Assembly: GCA_003132085.1 (NCBI GenBank) | Contig: PKWO01000393.1 | Location: forward strand, 4,819 to 13,071 | From: Oxalobacteraceae bacterium | GTDB lineage: Bacteria > Pseudomonadota > Gammaproteobacteria > Burkholderiales > Burkholderiaceae_D | Direction: 5' to 3' | Length of the DNA: 8,253 nt | In this document: piece by piece, positions 1 through 5,633 of the stretch | Layout: every line of letters begins with the position of its first letter | Position numbering within the stretch: position 1 is the stretch's first letter | The notes under the pieces: generated by a model | What the model was told of the DNA's origin: nothing | What the model saw: only the letters and a program-made list of their open reading frames with translations | Databases searched by the model: none | Program-made: the position numbers and the translations under genes

Positions 1-878
1 CTTCGACACCCAACAGTTCTTTGCCCGCGGCGGTTGTTGGCGCTGCCGCTTTGGAAGAGAAAAACCGAGTGTTGGTGCTCCATGTCGACAATGTGTTGGA
101 TCATCCTCGGAACGCCCGCAAGTTGTATGATCCCACTCGGCTCGATGACGTGGCCAAGAGCATCGCTCGCGACGGTCAACAATACCCTGTGATCGTCATG
201 GCCAGTCTCGACTCTCCGGGCAAATACGTCTTGGTCGACGGCCGTTATCGCAAGCGCGCAATCATAAGCCTTGGGCGAACCGAAATCAAAGTGCTGGTGG
301 TCGACCAGCTGGACTCGCTCGAAGCATACCGGCTGTCTCGCATGCTCAACGAAGAGAGGACCGCACAGACCGATCTTGACAACGCTTTGGCTTGGCGGGA
401 AATGTTGGATGAGGGAGATTTCACGTCCCAAGGACACATCGCGGACTATTTGGGTCTCAACGACGCCAAGGTGTCAAAGACCTTGGCTCTCTTGGAGCTA
501 CCCCCTAGCATCATGGCGGTGATGAAAACGAATCCGTTCGCCTTTGGCATCCGAATTGGATACGAGTTGCGCTTGCTTTCAAAGACGATGCCTTTGCCCG
601 AACTAGAAGCTGTCGCTGAAAAAATCAATGAAGGAAAAATGACCGTCGTGGAGCTCGAATCCTTGCGCCTGCGCCGAGAGAAACCACCGGCTCGGCGCGA
701 GAGGTCTCGGGCCTATCCTTTGACGGTTGGCGAGATAAACTTGGGGCGCATGCGCGAATTCGACGATGGCCGCCTCAACATCGAATTCACCAGCGTCACA
801 GATTCTTTACGCGAGTCGATCAAAACCGCAATCCATGCCGTTCTATCGCAAGAGGCTTCGAAGGATTTGCTGAGCTAG
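1..878 (+). CDS. parB: ParB-like plasmid partition protein, 5' end outside window
   Basis: This encodes a ParB/Spo0J/KorB-type protein, which binds centromere-like parS sites and works with a ParA ATPase to segregate plasmid copies. Counting from a possible TTG start at 21 (285 residues), a ParB nuclease-like/CTP-binding domain spans about residues 18-95, with box I as GQQYPVIV (52-59) and box II as YVLVDGRYRKRA (69-80). A helix-turn-helix covers about 136-162 (SQGHIADYLGLNDAKVSKTL then LALLELP). A basic linker follows at 216-230, and residues 231-285 would be a C-terminal dimer region. The frame is open from position 3 without a stop and I see no ribosome-binding site before the TTG, so the true start probably lies to the left of the window. 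Box II usually reads GERRxRA; here it is DGRYRKRA, a visible variant. No parA is visible, though one is expected upstream. The ParB call is firm; the exact subgroup is not. Confidence 0.9.
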   Translation, partial: STPNSSLPAAVVGAAALEEKNRVLVLHVDNVLDHPRNARKLYDPTRLDDVAKSIARDGQQYPVIVMASLDSPGKYVLVDGRYRKRAIISLGRTEIKVLVVDQLDSLEAYRLSRMLNEERTAQTDLDNALAWREMLDEGDFTSQGHIADYLGLNDAKVSKTLALLELPPSIMAVMKTNPFAFGIRIGYELRLLSKTMPLPELEAVAEKINEGKMTVVELESLRLRREKPPARRERSRAYPLTVGEINLGRMREFDDGRLNIEFTSVTDSLRESIKTAIHAVLSQEASKDLLS

Positions 879-959
879 ACAAGAGGGGAGGGCAGCCGGT
901 TCCGGCGTCCGCTGCCAGGCGCTGCCGGCCAAGCACTGGTCTAACCCGCATCGGCCGTC

Positions 960-1005
960 GGTGAGCTTGGCACAGCGTTCCCGCCAAGCTCACCTATCTC
1001 TTTTT
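960..1005 (+). terminator. Hairpin after parB with a T-run; overlaps an inverted iteron
   Basis: Positions 960-971 (ggtgagcttggc) and 983-994 (gccaagctcacc) are perfect 12-bp inverted repeats around an 11-nt loop. They are followed by tatctc and five T residues (1001-1005). It lies 82 bp after the parB stop, so it could end parB transcription before it runs into the origin. The T-run begins 6 nt after the stem, so it is not a textbook intrinsic terminator. The right half is also part of a complete minus-strand iteron, so a role as an initiator binding site is equally plausible. Confidence 0.45.
977..994 (-). repeat. Inverted iteron copy next to parB
   Basis: Read on the - strand this is ggtgagcttggcgggaac, matching both iteron blocks (GGTGAG and GGAAC with a 7-bp spacer). 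It is the only full copy I find in inverted orientation. It sits at the parB-side edge of the array, immediately before the AT-only stretch at 1001-1018. Confidence 0.75.
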
Positions 1006-1119
1006 AAAAATAATATTTCCATGTTTCCCCAAAAAAGCTGGTTTCAACGCTCGCTTTTCCATCCATGGCGGGCCTTTTGGACGTTTTCCCCTATGAGAAC
1101 TCTCGTTGGGGCATCCAAG

Positions 1120-1982
1120 GGTGAGCTTCACAGGAACTCTGGGGCAGGGTGCCACCGCTCAAAGGTGAGCTGTGCGGGAACTGCTCACCATAGTGAAATC
1201 CGCCCAAAGGTGAGCCATACGGGAACGCTTTGCCTAACGCTGGGGCGCAGCCAAGGGTGAGCGCTGCGGGAACAGGGTGGCCACTTTGGCTCCCCTGCAC
1301 CGTATTTTTGGACGTGCGACAGGGTCCTAACCTCACCCCTGAGCCGTTTTCCCCCTGGGAATGGCCCCTGGAAGGCTAAAGGTGAGGTCTACAGGAACGC
1401 TTAGCACAGGGCAGGGCGCTGCTACGGTGAGGTTTGCAGGAACTGCTCACCTTTCAAATTGCCTAGATTTAAGGTGAAAACGTCAAAGGTGAGCTCCACA
1501 GGAAATCCTTGCGGTGAGCTATGCGGGAACAATCTCCTCCGTTTTACGAATTGTTGGCTGATAGTGGGTACTTACAGGCGGCCATAAGAACCTCTTGCGG
1601 TGAGCTACGCAGGAACATTGAAAGGTGAGCTCCACAGGAAGATGGATCAAGGCCCTTGGGGAACGTCAAGGTGAGGCCTACAGGAACATGATGTAGCTGG
1701 ATTGCATAGGTCTTGCGGCAATCTATCTCACTGATTCCAGGCTGTTTTTAGTTCTGCTTTGGCCGCTATGCGGTATGCATAGGCATCTTTTCGCTTTCCA
1801 TGGTGAGATGTACGGGAACGCTCTCTACTAAAGGGCCCAGTGTGTCCAAATCCAAAGGTGATCTGTGCAGGAACGTGCTTTGTAGGCGCGATCAGGGGGT
1901 TTTGTGGCTGCTTTGTTGGTTCTTTTCGTGGCCGACCTCCTTTGCGTTTAGCCCATTTTTTCACGGTGAGCTGCGGGGGAAC
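1120..1982 (+). repeat. Distal iteron array, 14 direct copies
   Basis: Eighteen-bp copies begin at 1120, 1164, 1209, 1256, 1381, 1426, 1488, 1513, 1599, 1624, 1670, 1802, 1857 and 1965. The pattern is GGTGAG, seven variable bases ending in CA or CG in most copies, then GGAAC. The copies at 1488 and 1624 end in GGAAA and GGAAG, and the one at 1857 begins GGTGAT. Start-to-start distances are often 44-47 or 25 bp, with larger gaps (125, 86, 132 and 108 bp). Many copies are preceded by AAA or AAG. These are the likely binding sites of the Rep protein encoded at 2439. Confidence 0.9.
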
Positions 1983-1989
1983 GTTGTGC

Positions 1990-2145
1990 TGGCCTTTTCG
2001 TTTGCATTGCTGTCGTTTTGCTTTTACTCGGTAATTGCCGCTTGGGTACCTATGCTACTGGCGGGTTGTTTTTGCTTTCTTCTTCCGATGCACGTCCTTT
2101 GAGTGTATTTAGAGGTAAACACTTGAAAGATTAAAAGCTTTAAGG
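1990..2145. other. T-rich then AT-rich tract inside the origin
   Basis: Between the last distal iteron (ends 1982) and the first proximal one (2188) the top strand is notably T-rich (runs of ttttcg, gttttgctttt and ttgtttttgctttc). It then becomes A/T-rich around 2104-2144, including ttaaaagctttaa. Iteron origins commonly carry an AT-rich unwinding region beside the phased iterons, and this is the nearest such tract to them. The role is inferred from position and composition. Confidence 0.4.
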
Positions 2146-2187
2146 GTCCTCGCAAACCCAATGCCCATGCGGGTTTCGGTGCTTTGC

Positions 2188-2331
2188 GGTGAGTTTGCGC
2201 GGAACTCGAGTGAGTCTGGCCGGAACTTGGGTGAGTTTGAGGGGAACTCGCCGGCATTGCGGTGAGCCTGAGCGGAACATGGGTGTGTGGACTCGGGAAC
2301 TCTCGGCGCCAAAGGTGAGCCGTGCGGGAAC
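2188..2331 (+). repeat. Proximal iteron cluster, six copies in helical phase
   Basis: Copies begin at 2188, 2209, 2230, 2261, about 2282 (degenerate, 19 bp) and 2314. Their last bases are at 2205, 2226, 2247, 2278, 2300 and 2331, giving steps of 21, 21, 31, 22 and 31 bp, close to two or three turns of DNA. The spacers in the first four (such as tttgcgc and cctgagc) differ from the distal copies, so this may be a separate functional class. Its tight phasing and closeness to rep make it the best candidate for the core initiator-binding region. Confidence 0.85.
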
Positions 2332-2344
2332 ATCGCTAACTGCC

Positions 2345-2419
2345 CTCACCTTTAAGCGAAAAGTGAGTTGTTGCCTCCGCGATACGGAGAGGTGAAAATC
2401 CGGTTGCGTTTTGCTCACC
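2345..2419 (+). promoter_or_regulatory. Candidate rep promoter flanked by inverted half-iterons
   Basis: Inverted half-sites ctcacctttaagcgaaaagtgag span 2345-2367 (ctcac and gtgag as outer arms), and another inverted half-site, tgctcacc, is at 2412-2419, 19 bp before the chosen rep start. Between them is a weak promoter-like pair, TTGCCT (2371-2376) and GAAAAT (2394-2399) with a 17-bp spacer. A small hairpin, ctccg/cggag, lies at 2375-2389. Initiators of this family often bind iterons as monomers and inverted half-iterons at their own promoter as dimers. The arrangement fits autorepression; the promoter itself is tentative. Confidence 0.45.
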
Positions 2420-2438
2420 GATGGAGGATGATCATCGC

Positions 2439-3797
2439 ATGGCCTCAAAAAAGCATGATACGCCCGCTAAGCGGACAGACGCAACCTCGTTGATGACGCA
2501 GACGGCGGCAGCCGCGCAGGCGGTCGAATTTCGCAAGGCCAATGAGTCCATCGGGTTGCGCGTGATTGCCGGACGCCTGAGCCTCCTGTCGCGTAAGCTC
2601 TACAACGTCTTCATCGCCAAAGCCCAAGAGCATGGTCGCCCAGGCTTAAACGCGCCTGTCGACGAAGAATCTGCCGAGCTGTATTTCTGGATGCCGATCG
2701 CGGACGTCGTCAAAGACGCCGACTACAACAGCAATGACTACGACACGTTGAAGGAACACGCCCAAGAGCTGCAAAACATCAAGGTCATTGGCGAGTCGGC
2801 AAAGATGTGGACCAGCGAACAGTTGTTGTCGGGGGTCAAAATCTACAACACCAAGGGATTGAAGAGCAAGGGCGGTACGGTGTGGCTGGGCTTTGCATTT
2901 CCTCCGGAAGTTATGCAGGCGATCCTCAAGCCGAACACGTACACCAAGCTTAGCCTGTATTACCAAACACAATTGCGATCGTCCGCCGGCCTTGGCCTCT
3001 ACGAAGTTGCGCGCCGATATGCATCAAGCCCCTCGCATCTCACGCGTCGCGAGCCTTGGGAGAAATGGTATTACGTGATTTCCGGCGCGTCGCTGGACAG
3101 CCAGCTTCCCGAATACAAATATTTCAAGCGCGATCATTTGCGCGTAGCCATCAATGAAATCAACCGAGGCACCGACATCGAGATCGAGCTGCTTGAATTC
3201 AGGGAAGGGCGACGCGTCAAGGAAATCCAATTCAAAGTCTTTTTAAAGCAGCAAGGTGCATTGGAGATTCCCGCGCAGCCGATCATCAACACCGCCATCA
3301 TCAATCGCATCGTGGAGTTGGGTGTGCCCAAGGCGGAGGCGGCTACGCTTTACGCCAGCTACGACGAGGCCACAATCGTCTCGAACCTGACGATGGTGGA
3401 AAATCGCATCAAGCGCGGACCGGCGGTGGATTCTCCGGCGGCTTACTTCAAGGCGAGCATCAAAAACGGATACGCAGCGGCTGCCTCGACTACTGAGCCG
3501 GCTCCTCCAAAAACCGTGGCCAAGCCCAAGAGCAACACGATTCGGGAGCGCTTCAACACCGCCCGCCGAAATGACGCCATGCGTCTGTTTCTCGAGTTAC
3601 CCGCGGTGGACCAGAAAAACGAATACCAAGTGTTTTCCAAGCAGGCGGACGGCGGCGTCAAGCCGTTCATCAAAAAAGGTATGGAGTCTCAGATTGTCCG
3701 CTCGGCTTTTGGCGACTGGTATGCCACCCGTCTATGGGGCGAGCCCGCCGACAGCCAAATCATCGACTTCCTTGAATCCGAAGGATTGAACGGCTAG
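2439..3797 (+). CDS. rep: Plasmid replication initiator, RepB/Rep_3 family
   Basis: This encodes the initiator expected to bind the upstream iterons and open the origin. I chose ATG 2439 (452 residues) over ATG 2421 because GGAGG at 2423-2427 can serve the former, while no Shine-Dalgarno precedes the latter. The first winged-helix domain covers about residues 40-200 (RLSLLSRKLYNVFIAKAQ, then YDTLKEHAQELQNIKVIGES). The second covers about 205-270, with the family-typical YKYFKRDHLRVAINEINRGT (227-246) and REGRRVKEIQFKVF (255-268). The C-terminal tail of about 180 residues is longer than in minimal Rep_3 initiators. It contains a helical section with SPAAYFKASIKNGY (332-345), a motif I associate with some larger initiators, then a proline/lysine linker and an unassigned end. 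The family call is firm; the tail's role is unknown. Confidence 0.93.
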   Translation: MASKKHDTPAKRTDATSLMTQTAAAAQAVEFRKANESIGLRVIAGRLSLLSRKLYNVFIAKAQEHGRPGLNAPVDEESAELYFWMPIADVVKDADYNSNDYDTLKEHAQELQNIKVIGESAKMWTSEQLLSGVKIYNTKGLKSKGGTVWLGFAFPPEVMQAILKPNTYTKLSLYYQTQLRSSAGLGLYEVARRYASSPSHLTRREPWEKWYYVISGASLDSQLPEYKYFKRDHLRVAINEINRGTDIEIELLEFREGRRVKEIQFKVFLKQQGALEIPAQPIINTAIINRIVELGVPKAEAATLYASYDEATIVSNLTMVENRIKRGPAVDSPAAYFKASIKNGYAAAASTTEPAPPKTVAKPKSNTIRERFNTARRNDAMRLFLELPAVDQKNEYQVFSKQADGGVKPFIKKGMESQIVRSAFGDWYATRLWGEPADSQIIDFLESEGLNG

Positions 3798-3901
3798 GCT
3801 TCTTCCGCTGGTCTTGTGGCGATTGGCAGCCTACACTGGGTGTTTTTGGTTGTTGCATTGATATCCGACCAACTAGCATATAAGGACGTCTCAACGAAGT
3901 T

Positions 3902-3964
3902 GTAGCCTGTCTAGCGACAATTAGAAATTACGGCGGTAATTCTAATTGTCGTCAGACAGTAGCC
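3902..3964. mobile_element. 51-bp palindromic MITE-like element with 6-bp flanking repeats
   Basis: A near-perfect inverted repeat has its left arm at 3908-3931, a ggcg loop at 3932-3935 and its right arm at 3936-3958. The arms begin tgtct and end agaca and differ only by one extra A in the left arm and a two-base swap (ag against tc). Directly outside lie identical hexamers gtagcc at 3902-3907 and 3959-3964, which look like a target-site duplication. TG...CA ends are usual for several DDE transposon families, such as IS21, IS481 and IS3. It sits between the convergent rep and HU genes, so a bidirectional terminator or a protein-binding palindrome is the alternative. There is no T-run beside the stem. 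Confidence 0.5.
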
Positions 3965-4010
3965 TCTGAATTTAAAGCTGCACAGAGTCAACTTCGACCT
4001 GGATGGCGCT

Positions 4011-4040
4011 GTCACACCCTATCCACGCCCGCGATGTGAC
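4011..4040. repeat. Short inverted repeat gtcaca...tgtgac
   Basis: Six-bp arms at 4011-4016 and 4035-4040 enclose 18 nt, 25 bp downstream (on the - strand) of the HU stop codon. It could be an operator or a weak transcript-end structure. There is no T-run on either side, so I do not call a terminator. Confidence 0.2.
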
Positions 4041-4064
4041 TGGCTAACTAGCGCGGTCGCCGGC

Positions 4065-4349
4065 TTATTTTTTCTTGGGGTTCAGCGCCGCTCTCAGCGT
4101 GGCGCCAGCGGAAAATTTCGGCGCTTTGGAAGCGGCAATCTTGATCGCTGCCCCAGTTGCCGGATTACGACCCTTGCGCGCGGCGCGCTTGGCGACGGAA
4201 AAAGTACCGAAACCGGTGATACCCACGGTGTCGCCTTTCTTCAGGCGTTCGGTGATGATCGCGATAAGCGTGTTCACGGCGTTATTGGAAGCGGCAGCCG
4301 ACAATTCTGTGCGCTTCGCGAATTCTGCAACCAGTTCACCTTTTTTCAT
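4065..4349 (-). CDS. HU-family nucleoid DNA-binding protein
   Basis: This encodes a 94-residue HU/IHF-family protein that bends DNA as a dimer. The whole family pattern is present: helical N-terminus MKKGELVAEFAKRTELS, then VGITGFGTFSVAKRAARKGR (42-61), the arm motif GRNPATG (60-66) with the DNA-intercalating proline at residue 63, and a lysine-rich end PKKK. Length matches the family. ATG 4349 is preferred because GAGGAG (4355-4360) lies 5 nt upstream; a TTG at 4352 would be too close. It is divergent from the DUF3331-like gene, and the roughly 50 bp upstream of its start are A/T-rich, suiting a promoter. HU helps unwind many iteron origins, so a plasmid copy could assist this origin or act as a stealth nucleoid protein. 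The sequence looks like HU rather than IHF, but which chromosomal paralogue it came from is unclear. Confidence 0.92.
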   Translation of the reverse strand: MKKGELVAEFAKRTELSAAASNNAVNTLIAIITERLKKGDTVGITGFGTFSVAKRAARKGRNPATGAAIKIAASKAPKFSAGATLRAALNPKKK

Positions 4350-4552
4350 CAAATCTCCTCAGTGGTAAAAAAAGATAGGTTAGCATAAACTTTCCAAATT
4401 GCAATACATTAACAACATTGCGACGCACGCCGAATCGTTCACCGTTTTGCGCAAAGCGGCATGGGACATGGGAGTATAAAAATCGGACTTGCGCTCTTGA
4501 AAAATGGCAACCAAACCGGAAACTGCATATCTAAAAAAATTGCGGATTCTCG

Positions 4553-4816
4553 GTGTACCGCACGCCCAATGTGTTTATGACGATCACCATTCAATTTCTA
4601 GAAAAGCCTACAAAGCGGCAATTACTCCTGTCTTGGCGCGAACCAGGCAGATGCAACTATACCGAACAGCTTTGGGCACTGCGCAAAGCACGTCGCGCCG
4701 CCACTTGTGCGTTGAGCGGAGAAAAGATCCGACCTGGCGATCAGGTCTACAGTCCGGTCGGACAACCGGTCAATTACGGAAAATATATCCGGGCGGATGC
4801 CGTCCAACTGCCTTAA
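4553..4816 (+). CDS. DUF3331-like protein, start uncertain, possibly frameshifted
   Basis: This encodes up to 87 residues of unknown function. The section LLLSWREPGRCNYTEQLW, then ARRAATCALSGEKIRPGDQV and VYSP, matches the pattern I know for DUF3331 (W.dP..c.YgeQ.W..a.AR..G.CALSG..I..GD.Vy.P), a family found chiefly in Burkholderia relatives. The GTG at 4553 and the ATG at 4577 (giving MTITIQFLEKPT) both lack a clear ribosome-binding site. A good-looking ATG at 4504 (MATKPETAYLKKLR) opens a different frame that runs into a seven-A tract (4533-4539). A one-base change in that tract would join MATKPETAYLKK to this frame, so the gene may be a frameshifted version of a longer protein. The CALSG...GD segment with one Cys shows no obvious metal site. 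The family call is from memory of its motif and moderately sure. Confidence 0.6.
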   Translation: MYRTPNVFMTITIQFLEKPTKRQLLLSWREPGRCNYTEQLWALRKARRAATCALSGEKIRPGDQVYSPVGQPVNYGKYIRADAVQLP

Positions 4817-5633
4817 CGGACCGAACAAAAACCACTCCCAATCCTTCTTATTGCCGGCTATCCCTGGGAGGTGGCGTGCATTCATACACGCGATCGCTTG
4901 AATCCGGCGATTCGATAAGAGCGGGGGAGGGGTGTCTGATCCATCCCCCCCGTAGCTTCAGGTCATTGCCCACCTTGAAGTGCGGCGCACATTTGTATGG
5001 GATGCGACATTGACGCCTTTGGCGAGATTGCGCCCAGAGCGAGGCGGGCGGAACAGGAAGATCAAGTAAAGCGAGCCGAAGTCACGAATTGCAATATGCG
5101 AATCATGACGTAAGGATTGCGCCGTTGCATCGAAGATCGTCGCAACTGAGTTATGGGAACTTGCGCCTGATGGCGAAAATCAGTTCGAAACGGGTCATGC
5201 CCGACATTTTTCCGAGCGGCAATGCGAACCATGTACACCACCATTAAATCAAACGGAATGGAACTTTCCCTTTGCAAAGGAGCTGAGGTGAGCTTGGACA
5301 GGAACCGCCAAGCAAATGCAAACCACAGCGCAATCGGCGCGACTTTCGGTACTTCACAACAGATCGGCGGAACCCACTGCATGCCTGCATACCTGAAAAA
5401 ATATTGCAATTAACCGACAAGTTGGGCGTGCTTAGGGAGAAGAAAGCGTGAAGATAGCTGCTCGTAAAGAGGAAGCAGGCAAAGATTAAAGACGGATTTT
5501 TATTTGCAGGCTGGGTTTTGTTGCAGATAGGGAGTGAAGGTTAAAGTATCGAGTATCCGTATTTGGGCGAGTGGGAATGGTGCACATTTGTTGGTTAATT
5601 GCGTTATTATAAAAAGCAAGCACGAGGAAATTA
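4817..5633. other. Gene-poor stretch
   Basis: About 800 bp show no ORF with a recognisable domain and a plausible start. The longest candidate, a 115-residue - strand frame at 5062-5409, begins at a TTG without a ribosome-binding site and has a low-complexity, Arg-rich, unfamiliar product, so I treat it as chance. Visible items are an imperfect G-run/C-run hairpin at about 4922-4951, one iteron-like site at 5287-5305, and an A/T-rich run at 5595-5620 ahead of the recombinase gene. The stretch may be decayed genes or part of a second regulatory region. Confidence 0.5.
5287..5305 (+). repeat. Solitary iteron-like site
   Basis: The sequence ggtgagcttggacaggaac carries both iteron blocks (GGTGAG and GGAAC) in the same orientation as the main array, but with an 8-bp rather than 7-bp spacer. 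It is 3 kb from the main array, in a gene-poor stretch ahead of the recombinase. It may be a duplicated remnant or a distal Rep site; the extra base could weaken binding. Confidence 0.5.

Larger units (their letters stand above)
960..2420. other. Probable iteron-type replication origin (oriV)
   Basis: This 1.4-kb stretch between parB and rep has no convincing gene. The short ORFs in it are made of iteron sequence read in chance frames. It holds 20 direct and one inverted 18-bp iteron, an 18-bp A/T-only tract at 1001-1018, and a T-rich then AT-rich section at about 1990-2145 that interrupts the iterons. Either AT tract could be the DNA-unwinding element. I saw no exact TTATCCACA DnaA box on either strand by eye. 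The position directly upstream of a Rep_3-type initiator gene and next to a partition gene is typical of iteron plasmids. Which iterons form the minimal origin and which act in copy control or incompatibility cannot be read from sequence alone. Confidence 0.85.

Noticed and set aside
1120..2331. Many direct repeats suggesting a CRISPR array
   Set aside because: The repeats are 18 bp with only two short constant blocks, irregularly spaced at 21-223 bp, and sit beside a Rep_3 initiator gene with no cas genes. They are iterons.
961..2395. Several ORFs of 60-100 codons inside the origin block on both strands
   Set aside because: They consist largely of iteron sequence read in chance frames, have no recognisable domain and lack ribosome-binding sites.
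3907..3959. Palindrome as an integron attC site or intrinsic terminator
   Set aside because: It lacks the GTTRRRY core of attC sites and has no T-run on either side for a terminator. The flanking direct repeat favours a mobile element.
4019..4027. ctatccacg as a DnaA box
   Set aside because: It has two mismatches to TTATCCACA, at the first and last positions, and lies outside the iteron region.
4922..4951. G-run/C-run hairpin as a terminator of the DUF3331-like gene
   Set aside because: The stem has mismatches and is not followed by a T-run, and it begins more than 100 bp after the stop codon.
4504..5013. 169-residue + strand ORF overlapping the DUF3331-like gene
   Set aside because: After the first residues its sequence is the out-of-frame shadow of the conserved domain. 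Only its first 12 or so codons might belong to a real product.
5062..5409. A 115-residue ORF on the - strand
   Set aside because: TTG start without a ribosome-binding site, no recognisable domain, odd Arg/Phe-rich composition, and it includes the iteron-like site on its opposite strand.
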